From: Pseudonocardia kujensis
GTDB taxonomy: Bacteria > Actinomycetota > Actinomycetes > Mycobacteriales > Pseudonocardiaceae
Length of the DNA: 37,258 nt
Direction of reading: 5' to 3'
NCBI RefSeq assembly: GCF_021283305.1
Contig: NZ_JAJSOK010000072.1
Coordinates: forward strand, 1-37,258
Notes under the pieces: model-generated
What the model was told of the DNA's origin: nothing
Database searches by the model: none
What the model saw: only the letters and a program-made list of their open reading frames with translations
Translations under genes and position numbers: made by a program
Shown: positions 15,261 to 23,929 of the stretch, piece after piece
Numbering within the stretch: position 1 is the first letter of the stretch
Layout: each line of letters opens with the position of its first letter

Positions 15261-17576
15261 GTGCCGGACCCGACCTCGAGCGCCGCCCCCGCCGGGCGCG
15301 CCCCCGACCGCTCGCCCGAGACGCCCCCGCCCCACGCCCGTCCCGACGACCACCCCGACGACCACCCCGGCAGCCGCTCCGGTCGCCGTCCCGGGAGCCG
15401 CTTCGATCCCCGCACGCTGCGTGCCGACCTCGGTGCCTCGCTCGTGGTGTTCCTGGTGGCCGTCCCGCTCTCCCTGGGCATCGCGCTCGCCTCGGGTGCG
15501 CCGATCATGGCCGGACTCATCGCCGGCGTGGTCGGCGGTGTCGTCGCGGGCCTGCTCGGCGGTTCACCCCTGCAGGTCAGCGGGCCCGCCGCCGGGCTGA
15601 CCGTGATCGTCGCCGGGCTGGTCGACCAGTTCGGCTGGCAGGTCACCACGCTGATCACCGTCGGCGCCGGCGTCCTGCAGCTCGGCTTCGGGCTGTCCCG
15701 CCTCGCCCGGTTCACCCAGGCGATCCCACCCGCCGTCGTCCACGGCATGCTCGCCGGCATCGGCATCACGATCGCGCTGGCCCAGCTGCACGTCGTGCTC
15801 GGCGGCAGCGCGCGGACCGGCGCACTGGGCAACCTTCGCGAGCTCCCGGCGCAGCTGGCGAACCTGCACGGCGGCGCGGTCCTCGTGGGGCTCACCGCCG
15901 TCGCGATCATGATCGTGTGGCCGCGGCTGCCGGGACCGCAGAAGTCCATGCCGGGAGCGCTCGTCGCGGTCGGCGCCGCCACCGCGCTCAGCTTCGCGCT
16001 CGCCGACGTCCCGCGCGTCGACCTGCCCGGCAACCTCGTCGAGTCCGTGGCGCTGCCGGTCCTGCCGGACTCCGGGCTCTGGCTCGGGGTGCTCGGCGGC
16101 ATGCTGACCGTGGCGCTCGTGGCGAGCGTCGAGAGCCTGCTCTCGGCCGTGGCCGTCGACCGGATGACCCAGGACCGCGACGGCGGGGCCCGCGCGGTCC
16201 GCACGGACGCCGACCGCGAGCTGCTCGGCCAGGGCGCCGGCAACGCCGTGTCCGGCCTCCTCGGCGGCCTCCCGATCACCGGCGTGATCGTCCGCAGCTC
16301 GGCCAACGTCCGGGCGGGCGCGCAGACCCGGGCCTCCACCGTGCTGCACGGCGTCTGGATCGCGCTGTTCGGCATCGTGCTGGTCTCGGTGATCGAGCTG
16401 ATCCCGCTGGCCGCGCTGTCCGGCCTGCTCGTGGTCGTCGGCCTGCAGCTGGTCAAGCCGGCGGACATCCGCACGGCCCGGACCCACGGCGAGCTGCTGC
16501 TCTACGTCGTGACCGTGCTCGGGGTGGTGTTCCTCAACCTGCTCGAGGGCGTGGCGATCGGCCTCGTGCTGGCCGGGCTCCTGATGCTGCGCCGCGCCGC
16601 GCGCGCCCGGGTGCGGGTGGAGGAGCCGGCGGACTCCGCGCCGCGCCGCGTCGTCGTCGAGGGCACGTTGAGCTTCCTGTCGGTGCCGGCGCTGTCCCGT
16701 GTGCTGAACGAGGTGCCGGGCGGCGAGCCCGTGCGCGTCGACCTCGTTGTGGACTACCTCGACCACACCGCCTACGACCACCTCGAGTCCTGGACCCGCC
16801 GGCACCGCGCCACCGGCGGCCGGGTCGAGGTCAGCGAGCCCGCGGGCACGCGGACCGACCCGCAGCACGGCCGGTTCGCCACCTGGTCGCAGTGGCGGTC
16901 CGAGCACGCGGAGCACGACCGGGCGGACCCGAGCGCGCCGATGCTGGCCGGCGTCCGCGCCTACCACCGCGAGACGGCGGAGCACGTCCGACCGACCCTC
17001 TCGGGCCTGGCCGCCGGGCAGAGCCCGTCCGGGCTACTGCTGGCGTGCGCGGACTCCCGCGTGCTGCCGAACATGATCACGCACAGCGGTCCGGGTGACC
17101 TGTTCACCGTGCAGAACGTCGGCAACCTCGTCTCCGGCACCGGCGCGCTCGCCGCGGTCCAGTACGCGACCTCGGTGCTGCGCGTCCCCCTCGTCGCGGT
17201 CTGCGGCCACTCCGGCTGCGGGGCGATGAAGGGCCTGCTCGACGGCGTCCCCACCGACATGCCCGACGGCGCCCTGGGCGACTGGCTGCGCAGCGGCCGG
17301 CCCAGCCTCGACGCCTGGCTGGCGGGGCACCCCGCGGGCCGCGCGGGCGCCGAGGCGGGGTTCGAGCAGCGCGACTGCCTGGCCATGGTCAACGTCGCGG
17401 TGCAGCTGGACACGCTGCGCGAGCTCGGTGTCGACGCCGAGCTGATGGGCCTGTTCTTCGACATCCGCACCGCGGACGTCCTCGTGTACGACGCCGACGC
17501 CCGCGCCTTCCGGCCGCACGACGCGGTCGGCCCGGGGTTGGCGGGGTCGCGACCGCCCGCCGCACTGCGCGGGTAG
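15261..17576 (+). CDS. SulP anion transporter - STAS - beta-carbonic anhydrase fusion
   Basis: A 771-residue three-part protein. Residues ~50-450 are the SulP membrane domain with ten or more helices, starting DLGASLVVFLVAVPLSLGIALASGAPIMAGLIAG. Residues ~465-530 form a weak STAS domain (RRVVVEGTLSFLSVPALSRVLNE). Residues ~575-765 are a beta-carbonic anhydrase, with zinc-site residues Cys596 and Asp598 (CADSR) and His650 and Cys653 (CGHSGCG). It likely takes up bicarbonate and interconverts it with CO2. The same architecture is found in the M. tuberculosis protein Rv3273. GGAGG lies 8 bases before the GTG. It sits between bioA and bioF; biotin enzymes fix bicarbonate, so a link is plausible but inferred. 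Confidence 0.93.
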   Translation: MPDPTSSAAPAGRAPDRSPETPPPHARPDDHPDDHPGSRSGRRPGSRFDPRTLRADLGASLVVFLVAVPLSLGIALASGAPIMAGLIAGVVGGVVAGLLGGSPLQVSGPAAGLTVIVAGLVDQFGWQVTTLITVGAGVLQLGFGLSRLARFTQAIPPAVVHGMLAGIGITIALAQLHVVLGGSARTGALGNLRELPAQLANLHGGAVLVGLTAVAIMIVWPRLPGPQKSMPGALVAVGAATALSFALADVPRVDLPGNLVESVALPVLPDSGLWLGVLGGMLTVALVASVESLLSAVAVDRMTQDRDGGARAVRTDADRELLGQGAGNAVSGLLGGLPITGVIVRSSANVRAGAQTRASTVLHGVWIALFGIVLVSVIELIPLAALSGLLVVVGLQLVKPADIRTARTHGELLLYVVTVLGVVFLNLLEGVAIGLVLAGLLMLRRAARARVRVEEPADSAPRRVVVEGTLSFLSVPALSRVLNEVPGGEPVRVDLVVDYLDHTAYDHLESWTRRHRATGGRVEVSEPAGTRTDPQHGRFATWSQWRSEHAEHDRADPSAPMLAGVRAYHRETAEHVRPTLSGLAAGQSPSGLLLACADSRVLPNMITHSGPGDLFTVQNVGNLVSGTGALAAVQYATSVLRVPLVAVCGHSGCGAMKGLLDGVPTDMPDGALGDWLRSGRPSLDAWLAGHPAGRAGAEAGFEQRDCLAMVNVAVQLDTLRELGVDAELMGLFFDIRTADVLVYDADARAFRPHDAVGPGLAGSRPPAALRG

Positions 17577-17631
17577 GCGCAGCCGCGCGGGCGGCCGGAA
17601 CACACGCGGACCCCGAGGAGTTGAGCACGAC

Positions 17632-18036
<405 letters not shown>

Positions 18037-18073
18037 TCGGTCACACCCCGGCCGGCCGGACGCGGGTGCCACC

Positions 18074-18079
18074 TAGGGT
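18074..18079 (+). promoter_or_regulatory. Leaderless-type -10 box for bioF
   Basis: TAGGGT, the same hexamer as before bioA, is followed by 7 bases and the bioF GTG at 18087. There is no ribosome site, so a leaderless mRNA is likely. The shared hexamer would allow bioA and bioFDB to be transcribed alike. Confidence 0.55.
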
Positions 18080-18086
18080 CTCCCGC

Positions 18087-19283
18087 GTGGCGCACCCCCT
18101 GGACTGGCTGGAGAGCAACGCGGAGCGCCGCAGGTCGGAAGGCCTGCGGCGCTCGTTGCGTCCGCGGACGCTGCCGACGGACGCGATCGACCTGGCGGGC
18201 AACGACTACCTGGGCCTCTCGCAGGACGCGCGGGTGGTCGAGGGCGCGGTCCGCGCCCTCCGCGCGTGGGGCGCCGGGTCCACCGGGTCCCGGCTGGTGA
18301 CCGGCACGACGGCGCTGCACGCCACGCTGGAGGAGGAGCTCGCCGCGTTCTGCGGCGCCGAGGCCGCGCTGGTCTTCTCCTCCGGCTACACCGCCAACCT
18401 CGGGGTCGTCACCGCGCTGTCCGGCCGCGGCGCCCTCGTGGTGTCCGACGCGCACAGCCATGCCTCCCTCGTCGACGCGTGCCGGCTCTCCCGCGCCCGG
18501 GTCGTCGTCACGCCGCGGTCCGACGTGGCCGCGGTCGACGCCGCACTGGCGGCCCGCACCGAGCCGCGGGCGCTCGTCGTCACCGACGGCGTGGACAGCA
18601 TCGACGGCGGCGTCGCCCCGCTGCGGGAGCTGCACGCGGTCTGCCGGGCGCGCGGGGCGGTGCTGGTGGTCGACGAGGCGCACGCCCTCGGCGTCTGCGG
18701 GCCCGGCGGGCGCGGCGTGCTGCGGGAGGCGGGCCTCGCCGGCGCCGACGACGTCGTGGCCACCGTGACCCTGTCCAAGTCGCTGGGCGGCCAGGGCGGC
18801 GCGGTGCTCGGCCCGCGCGCCGTGGTCGAGCACCTGGTCGACACGGCCCGCACCTTCATCTTCGACACCGGGCTCGCGCCCGCCTGCGTGGGCGCGGCGC
18901 TCGCCGCCCTGCGGGTGCTGCGCGAGGAGCCGGACCGGCCCGCCGCGGTGCTGCAGGTCGCGCAGGAGCTGGCGGCCATCGCCCGGTCCGGGCTCGCGTC
19001 GGCGCAGGGCCGCAGCGTTCCCGAGAAGGGGACGCCGCCGGCGGGGCCGTTGCCGTTCACGGGGTCCGCAGTGGTGCCGGTCGTGCTCGGGTCGCCCGTG
19101 ACGGCGTTCCGGGCGGCCGGGCGCTGCCTGGACCGCGGGGTCCGGGCGGGCTGCTTCCGGCCGCCGTCGGTACCGGAGGGAACGAGCCGGCTGCGGCTCA
19201 CCGCCCGGGCGGACCTCACCACGGCCGAGCTGGACCGCGTGCGGGTCGTGCTCCACGAGGTGCTCGCGGAGGTGCGCCGGTGA
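18087..19283 (+). CDS. bioF: 8-amino-7-oxononanoate synthase
   Basis: A 398-residue PLP enzyme of the alpha-oxoamine synthase family. It joins pimeloyl thioester and alanine to give KAPA, the first ring-building step in biotin synthesis. Visible marks are LAGNDYLGLS near the N-terminus, GSTGSRLVTGT, VVDEAHALGVCGPGGRG and VTLSKSLGGQGG with the PLP lysine at 231. GTG at 18087 gives the family's usual N-terminus (HPLDWLE) and the leaderless spacing described. It overlaps bioD by 4 bases (GTGA), starting the run bioF-bioD-bioB-bsaP. Confidence 0.95.
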   Translation: MAHPLDWLESNAERRRSEGLRRSLRPRTLPTDAIDLAGNDYLGLSQDARVVEGAVRALRAWGAGSTGSRLVTGTTALHATLEEELAAFCGAEAALVFSSGYTANLGVVTALSGRGALVVSDAHSHASLVDACRLSRARVVVTPRSDVAAVDAALAARTEPRALVVTDGVDSIDGGVAPLRELHAVCRARGAVLVVDEAHALGVCGPGGRGVLREAGLAGADDVVATVTLSKSLGGQGGAVLGPRAVVEHLVDTARTFIFDTGLAPACVGAALAALRVLREEPDRPAAVLQVAQELAAIARSGLASAQGRSVPEKGTPPAGPLPFTGSAVVPVVLGSPVTAFRAAGRCLDRGVRAGCFRPPSVPEGTSRLRLTARADLTTAELDRVRVVLHEVLAEVRR

Positions 19284-19981
19284 CCGGCCGGGTGCTGGTG
19301 GTGAGCGGTACGGGGACGGACGTCGGCAAGACGGTCGTCACGGCCGCGGTCGCCGCGCTCGCGGTGGCGGCGGGGGAGCGGGTCGCGGTGCTCAAGCCCG
19401 CCCAGACCGGGGTCGGCCCGGACGAGCCCGGTGACCTGGCGGCCGTCGCCGCGCTGGTCCCCGGCGTGACCACGGCCGAGCTCGCGCGCTATCCGGAGCC
19501 GCTCGCCCCCGAGACGGCGGCCCGTCGCGCCGGCCTGCCGCCCCTCACCCCCGAGGCGGCCGTCGACGCCGCCCGTGACCTCGCCGCCGACCACGACCTG
19601 GTCCTCGTCGAGGGTGCCGGCGGGCTGCTGGTGCGGTTCACCCCCGACGGCACGCTCGCCGACGTCGCCGCGACGCTCGGCGCGCCCGTGCTCGTGGTGG
19701 CCGCGGCCGGGCTCGGCACGCTGAACCACACCGCCCTGACCACCGAGGCCCTGGCGCGGCGGGGGATCGCGTGTGCGGGCGTCGTCGTCGGGGCGTGGCC
19801 GGCGGCGCCGGACCTGGCGGCCCGCTGCAACCTCGCCGACCTGCCCGCCGTCACCGGCGTGCCGCTGCTCGGGGCACTGCCCGAACGGACCGGCGCCCTT
19901 CGTCCGGCTGAATTCGCCCGGGTCGCGCGTCACACCCTGGCCCCCGCGCTGGGGGGTGTTTGGCATAGTGCGCGCCCGTGA
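19280..19981 (+). CDS. bioD: Dethiobiotin synthetase
   Basis: A 233-residue P-loop ATPase that closes the ureido ring of dethiobiotin from DAPA, CO2 and ATP. The nucleotide loop is SGTGTDVGKT near residues 9-18; KPAQTG and VEGAGGLLVRF are the other conserved blocks. It overlaps bioF and bioB by 4 bases each. Its substrate is CO2, which is notable because a carbonic anhydrase fusion lies in the same gene neighbourhood. The last 20 codons contain a probable promoter for bioB. Confidence 0.95.
   Translation: MTGRVLVVSGTGTDVGKTVVTAAVAALAVAAGERVAVLKPAQTGVGPDEPGDLAAVAALVPGVTTAELARYPEPLAPETAARRAGLPPLTPEAAVDAARDLAADHDLVLVEGAGGLLVRFTPDGTLADVAATLGAPVLVVAAAGLGTLNHTALTTEALARRGIACAGVVVGAWPAAPDLAARCNLADLPAVTGVPLLGALPERTGALRPAEFARVARHTLAPALGGVWHSARP
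19964..19969 (+). promoter_or_regulatory. Possible internal promoter (-10) for bioB-bsaP
   Basis: CATAGT inside the end of bioD is followed by 8 bases and the bioB GTG at 19978. It is AT-rich for its surroundings and fits the leaderless pattern. It may allow bioB-bsaP transcription apart from bioFD. Confidence 0.4.
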
Positions 19982-20985
19982 CCACCGCGACGTCGATCGT
20001 CCTCAGCCGTGCCCGTGAGCAGGTCCTGGAGCGGGGTGAGGGCCTGTCGGAGGAGCAGGTCCTCGAGGTCCTGCAGCTGCCCGACTCCGAGCTCGACGCC
20101 CTGCTGGAGCTGGCCCACGAGGTGCGGATGCGCTGGTGCGGGCCGGAGGTCGAGGTCGAGGGCATCATCTCCCTGAAGACCGGCGGCTGCCCCGAGGACT
20201 GCCACTTCTGCTCGCAGTCCGGGCTGTTCGAGTCGCCGGTGCGCTCGGCGTGGCTCGACGTGCCCATGCTGGTCGAGGCGGCCAAGCAGACGGCGAAGAC
20301 GGGTGCCACGGAGTTCTGCATCGTCGCGGCGGTGCGCGGGCCGGACGCGCGGCTGATGGCGCAGGTCGCGGCGGGGGTCGCGGCGATCAAGGACGCGGTG
20401 GACATCAACGTCGCGTGCTCGCTCGGCATGCTCACGCCGGAGCAGGTCACCGCGCTGGCCGGGATGGGCGTGCACCGCTACAACCACAACCTCGAGACCG
20501 CGCGCTCGCACTTCCCGAACGTCGTCACCACGCACACGTGGGAGGAGCGCTGGGAGACCCTGCGGCTCGTCCGCGAGGCCGGCATGGAGGTCTGCTGCGG
20601 CGGGATCGTCGGGATGGGCGAGACCCTGGGGCAGCGCGCGGAGTTCGCCGCGCAGCTCGCCTCGCTGACCCCCGACGAGGTGCCGCTGAACTTCCTCAAC
20701 CCGCGCCCGGGCACGCCCTTCGGCGACCTCGAGCCGATGTCGGGGCCCGACGCGTTGCGCACCGTCGCCGCGTTCCGGCTCGCGCTGCCGCGCACGGTGC
20801 TGCGCTTCGCGGGCGGCCGCGAGCTGACCCTCGGCGACCTCGGCGCGCGGAAGGGCCTGCTCGGCGGGATCAACGCGGTGATCGTGGGCAACTACCTCAC
20901 CACCCTCGGGCGGCCGGCCGAGGCGGACATCGACCTGCTCGGCGAGCTGGAGATGCCGATCAAGGCCCTCAACGAGACGTTGTGA
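19978..20985 (+). CDS. bioB: Biotin synthase (radical SAM)
   Basis: A 335-residue radical SAM enzyme that inserts sulfur into dethiobiotin. The radical-SAM cluster motif CPEDCHFC has cysteines at 71, 75 and 78. Later conserved blocks are YNHNLETARSHFP, CCGGIVGMGE, LNFLNPRPGTP and the barrel-closing FAGGRELTLGDL, where the Arg contacts the second cluster in the family. It overlaps bioD by 4 bases and bsaP by 4 bases. The form paired with bsaP is that of mycobacteria and relatives, in which BioB needs the auxiliary protein. Confidence 0.97.
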   Translation: MTTATSIVLSRAREQVLERGEGLSEEQVLEVLQLPDSELDALLELAHEVRMRWCGPEVEVEGIISLKTGGCPEDCHFCSQSGLFESPVRSAWLDVPMLVEAAKQTAKTGATEFCIVAAVRGPDARLMAQVAAGVAAIKDAVDINVACSLGMLTPEQVTALAGMGVHRYNHNLETARSHFPNVVTTHTWEERWETLRLVREAGMEVCCGGIVGMGETLGQRAEFAAQLASLTPDEVPLNFLNPRPGTPFGDLEPMSGPDALRTVAAFRLALPRTVLRFAGGRELTLGDLGARKGLLGGINAVIVGNYLTTLGRPAEADIDLLGELEMPIKALNETL

Positions 20986-21194
20986 GCGGCGTGGGGAGGG
21001 CGGTCTTCTGCGACCGCTGCGGCGCGCCGACGGCCGAGGGGGACCACGCCCGCTGCGCCCGCGAGCGGGACCTGGAGCCGCCGCGGTTCTGCCCGGAGTG
21101 CGCCCGGCGCATGGTCGTCCAGGTCGACCCCTTCGGCTGGACCGCGCGCTGCAGCCGGCACGGGACCCGCAGCTCCGCGGCCGCCGAGCGCTGA
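20982..21194 (+). CDS. bsaP: Biotin synthase auxiliary protein
   Basis: A 70-residue protein that starts inside the bioB stop (GTGA overlap). Cysteine pairs FCDRCG and FCPECA, plus HARC and ARCSRHG near the end, give six cysteines and histidines suited to metal or iron-sulfur binding. Its place directly after bioB and the motif MVVQVDPFGWTARCSRHG match the small protein BsaP (Rv1590 type), which mycobacterial BioB needs for turnover. The ribosome for bioB probably re-starts here. Identification rests on size, motif and position, without alignment. Confidence 0.85.
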   Translation: MSGVGRAVFCDRCGAPTAEGDHARCARERDLEPPRFCPECARRMVVQVDPFGWTARCSRHGTRSSAAAER

Positions 21195-21243
21195 GTGACG
21201 GATCACCGCTCGCCGGGTGACGATCCGCCGCTCGGCGAGCGGT
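21195..21243. terminator. Hairpin between convergent bsaP and sigma genes
   Basis: ACCGCTCGCCG (21205-21215) pairs perfectly with CGGCGAGCGGT (21233-21243), an 11-base stem with a 17-base loop. The region also looks like an imperfect tandem duplication of a ~22-base unit (GTGACGGATC... at 21195, GTGACGATCC... at 21217). It lies just after the bsaP stop and just past the sigma gene's end, so it probably ends both. Confidence 0.6.
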
Positions 21244-21263
21244 GCGGCGTGCCGGCGCAGCCC

Positions 21264-22223
21264 TCACAGAGCGTCGGGCAGGCCGAGGGCCGGGAACCAG
21301 GAGTGGCCGAACGTCGTGATCTCGGCGATCCGGTCGCCCTCCACCCGCAGGACGTCGAGCTTGAACGGCCGGAACGCCGTGTCCCCGGGCCGCCGCAGAT
21401 AGCTCGCGGCGGCCGGCATGAGGTTGACGCCGGTGGGCAGGAGCCGCCAGTCGCCCTCGCGGTCCGGGCCGAACGCCCGCTCCAGCAGCGTCGCCAGCTG
21501 CCCGTGCCCCTCGAAGCAGAACGGCGCGGGCGGCATGGTGACCCGGATGTCCTCGGCCGCGGCGGCGAGCGCGGCGGCGGCGTCGTTGCGCTCGTGGGCG
21601 TCGATGAAGCGGTCGAGCAGCCCTTTCTCCGCCGCGCTCGGCTCGTGCGCGGACCAGTCGTCCCGGTGCGACGGCAGGTGGGTCCGCAGCGTCTCCCGGG
21701 CCCGCTGCAGCGCGCTGTTGGCCGCCGCGACGCTGGTACCGATCATCTCGGCGGTGTCCTTGGCGGGCAGGCCCAGCACCTCGCGGGCCAGCAGCGCGGC
21801 CCGCTGCCGGGGCGGCAGGACCTGCAGGGCCACGAGGAACGCGAGCTCGATCGTCTCCCGCGCGACGACGAGCGCATCGGGCTCCTTCTCGGCGCTCGCG
21901 GGCTCGAGCAGGGTGTCCGGGTAGGGGGTCAGCCACGCCACCTCGGCCGCGGACGCCGGGCGGCGGGCCCGGGCGCGCGCGGCGTCGAGACAGACCGTGG
22001 TCGCGATCCGGTACAGCCACGCCCGCAGGTGGGTGCCGTCGAAGCCGGCCCGCCCGCGCCAGGCCCGCAGGTAGGTCTCCTGGACGGCGTCCTCGGCGTC
22101 GGACACCGACGCGAGCATGCGGTAGCAGTGCACGTGCAGCTCGCGCCGGTGCCGGGCGAAGCCCGCCTCGAGATCGACCGTGCCGACCGTGCCGATCGTG
22201 TCGACCGCGTCGTCGGCGTCCAT
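21264..22223 (-). CDS. ECF sigma factor with C-terminal SnoaL-like domain
   Basis: A 319-residue sigma-70 factor of the extracytoplasmic-function type. Region 2 is seen in LASVSDAEDAVQETYLRAWRG (about residues 36-56), region 4 in LPPRQRAALLAREVLGLPAKD followed by the helix-turn-helix TAEMIGTSVAAANSALQRAR. The C-terminal ~120 residues (FIDAHERNDAAAALAAAAED to TTFGHSWFPALGLPDAL) are a SnoaL/NTF2-like domain, which in such sigmas (SigG/SigJ-like groups) modulates activity in place of an anti-sigma factor. No anti-sigma gene is adjacent. The ATG overlaps the stop of the VOC gene by one base (TGATG). Confidence 0.88.
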   Translation of the reverse strand: MDADDAVDTIGTVGTVDLEAGFARHRRELHVHCYRMLASVSDAEDAVQETYLRAWRGRAGFDGTHLRAWLYRIATTVCLDAARARARRPASAAEVAWLTPYPDTLLEPASAEKEPDALVVARETIELAFLVALQVLPPRQRAALLAREVLGLPAKDTAEMIGTSVAAANSALQRARETLRTHLPSHRDDWSAHEPSAAEKGLLDRFIDAHERNDAAAALAAAAEDIRVTMPPAPFCFEGHGQLATLLERAFGPDREGDWRLLPTGVNLMPAAASYLRRPGDTAFRPFKLDVLRVEGDRIAEITTFGHSWFPALGLPDAL

Positions 22224-22642
22224 CAGCGCTTCGGCGTCCGGATCTCCTGCAGCGCCCAGGTGTTGCCGTCGGGGTCGGCGAAGTAGACGAAGGTGCCGTA
22301 GTCCTGGCGCTCGGGGTGCACCCCGGGCGTCTGCACGCCGTCGACGAAGTGCTGCGGCCCGCTGTTCTCGATCCCGGCGGCCTCCAGCTCGGCGTGCGCC
22401 TTCTCGATGTCCGAGACGACGAGGTGGCAGCCCTGCAGCGAGCCCGCCGCCGCGCCGCCGCCCAGGCCGGTGCCGAAGACGATCGAGCAGGCGGAGCCGG
22501 GCGGGGTGACCTGGACGGCGCGGAAGTGCTCGTTCGGGTGGAAGTCGGAGTCGACGGTGAAGCCGAGCTTGCCGGCGTAGAACTCGTACGCGCGCTCCAC
22601 GTCGGAGACGGGGAGGACGACGACCTCGAGCCTGCAGTCCAT
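22223..22642 (-). CDS. VOC-superfamily (glyoxalase-like) protein
   Basis: A 139-residue protein of the vicinal-oxygen-chelate fold. Two beta-alpha-beta-beta-beta units are recognisable, from RLEVVVLPVSDVERAYEFYAGKLGF to YGTFVYFADPDGNTWALQEI. The first metal-binding histidine position of true glyoxalases is not clear, so it may be a binding or resistance protein instead. GAAGGA lies 6 bases before the ATG. It is coupled to the sigma gene that follows (TGATG) and divergent from the PemK-like gene. Such VOC/ECF pairs are common in actinobacteria; what signal they share is unknown. Confidence 0.85.
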   Translation of the reverse strand: MDCRLEVVVLPVSDVERAYEFYAGKLGFTVDSDFHPNEHFRAVQVTPPGSACSIVFGTGLGGGAAAGSLQGCHLVVSDIEKAHAELEAAGIENSGPQHFVDGVQTPGVHPERQDYGTFVYFADPDGNTWALQEIRTPKR

Positions 22643-22701
22643 GGTGGGTTCCTTCCTCTGCGGTGTGCTGTCGCTGCATGGAACGACGGCCGCGCCGGGA
22701 A

Positions 22702-22721
22702 CTCATCGGTGAACCGGTGAG
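22702..22721. promoter_or_regulatory. Inverted repeat in the VOC/PemK divergent region
   Basis: CTCATCGG (22702-22709) and CCGGTGAG (22714-22721) pair over eight bases with one G-T, around TGAA. The repeat touches the probable -10 box GATGCT (22721-22726) of the PemK-like gene, so it could be an operator for it or for the VOC-sigma pair. No binding protein is assigned. Confidence 0.35.
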
Positions 22722-22733
22722 ATGCTGTCGACC

Positions 22734-23231
22734 ATGGACTGGGGCAACCTGCTCAAGCAAGCGGTCGACGTCGGCTTCAAGCTCCTGGCGCAGGCGGACG
22801 ACGCACCCGCCCGGCCCGCGCCGGAGGGCCACGGCGGGGTCCGCACCGCACCGACGGGCGACCGGGCCCGGCGCATCGCCTACGCCCCGGAGCTCGACGG
22901 CGCCGCGGACCCGGGCGAGATCGTGTGGACCTGGGTGCCGTTCGAGGAGGACGCGAGCCAGGGCAAGGACCGGCCGCTGCTCGTCGTGGGGCGGCAGGGC
23001 GGGGAGCTGCTCGGGCTGATGCTCTCCAGCCAGCACCGGCGCGCCGGCGACCCGGACTGGGTCGGGATCGGCTCCGGGGAGTGGGACCGCGAGGGCCGCG
23101 AGTCCTTCATCCGGCTCGACCGGGTGCTCGAGGTCGGGGAGCACGACATCCGCCGCGAGGGCGCGGTGCTCGACCGGGGGCGCTTCGACCGGGTCGCGGA
23201 CGAGCTGCGGGGCCGCTTCGGCTGGGAGTGA
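22734..23231 (+). CDS. PemK/MazF-like protein, no antitoxin adjacent
   Basis: A 165-residue protein. The C-terminal ~110 residues resemble the PemK/MazF fold: GEIVWTWVPFEED, then GKDRPLLVVGRQGGELLGLML and DWVGIGSGEWD. PemK/MazF proteins are usually ~110 residues; this one has a ~55-residue N-terminal extension (WGNLLKQAVDVGFKLLAQ, helical, then Pro/Ala-rich). ATG at 22734 is chosen over 22722 because GATGCT at 22721-22726 is 7 bases before it, matching the leaderless pattern in this window. No antitoxin-like ORF lies beside it, so it may be a PemK-like housekeeping protein and not an active RNase toxin. Confidence 0.75.
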   Translation: MDWGNLLKQAVDVGFKLLAQADDAPARPAPEGHGGVRTAPTGDRARRIAYAPELDGAADPGEIVWTWVPFEEDASQGKDRPLLVVGRQGGELLGLMLSSQHRRAGDPDWVGIGSGEWDREGRESFIRLDRVLEVGEHDIRREGAVLDRGRFDRVADELRGRFGWE

Positions 23232-23244
23232 GCCCCACGCCGGA

Positions 23245-23925
23245 TCAGTTGGGAGCGAAGGGTTCCGCGAAGGTGCTCATCGGCGTGGGCACCGCGCGGA
23301 GCTGCTGCAGCAGCCCACGCTCGCGGGCGACGAGCAGCCGCACCATCCGCAGCCGCTCGACCGGGCAGGTCTGCTCCAGCAGCGCCTGCCGGTCCTCCAG
23401 CGGCAGCAGGCAGTCCGCGGCGAGGACGTGCGCGAGCTCCGCCGTCGGGACCTCGCGCGCGGGCTCGGACCAGTCGTCGTTCTTCCACGCGGTGGCGCAG
23501 TAGTCGCGGTGCGCGGCCCGGGCGGCGCCGGCGAGCATCCGGGTCAGGTCGTCGGACTCGGAGGTCTCCTTGTCGTCCGGCACGTACTCCACGGAGCCGC
23601 AGAGGTACGGCTTGGCCTCCGCGTCGAGGTCGAGCAGCCGGAACCGCCGGGCGCCGGAGGTGACGACGTCGTAGCGGCCGTCGGGGAGCCGACGGACGTC
23701 GAGCAGCCGGGCAGTGCAGCCGATCGGGTGCAGCGCGGCGAGCCCGTCGGTGTCGGGATCGTGGCCCTCGCGCACGGCGACGACGCCGAACTCCTTGTCC
23801 GGCACCGCCCCCGTCACGAGGTCGACGGTGAGCTGGCGGTAGCGCGGCTCGAAGATGTGCAGCGGCAGCGACGCCCCGGGCATGAGCACGGTGCCCAGGG
23901 GGAAGAGGGGGATCGTCGCGACCAC
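23245..23925 (-). CDS. LON substrate-binding-domain protein
   Basis: A 226-residue protein made mainly of a stand-alone Lon N-terminal (substrate-binding, PUA-like) domain. The signature is IPLFPLGTVLMPGASLPLHIFEPRYRQL at the start, then FGVVAVREG and the IGCTARLLDVRRLPDGRYDVVTSGARRFRL core. There is no ATPase or protease domain. The role of such proteins in actinobacteria is unknown. GTG at 23925 begins four bases after the nrtR stop, so it is probably co-transcribed with nrtR. The start codon lies within the palindrome GACCACGTGGTC. Confidence 0.85.
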   Translation of the reverse strand: MVATIPLFPLGTVLMPGASLPLHIFEPRYRQLTVDLVTGAVPDKEFGVVAVREGHDPDTDGLAALHPIGCTARLLDVRRLPDGRYDVVTSGARRFRLLDLDAEAKPYLCGSVEYVPDDKETSESDDLTRMLAGAARAAHRDYCATAWKNDDWSEPAREVPTAELAHVLAADCLLPLEDRQALLEQTCPVERLRMVRLLVARERGLLQQLRAVPTPMSTFAEPFAPN

Positions 23926-23929
23926 GTGG

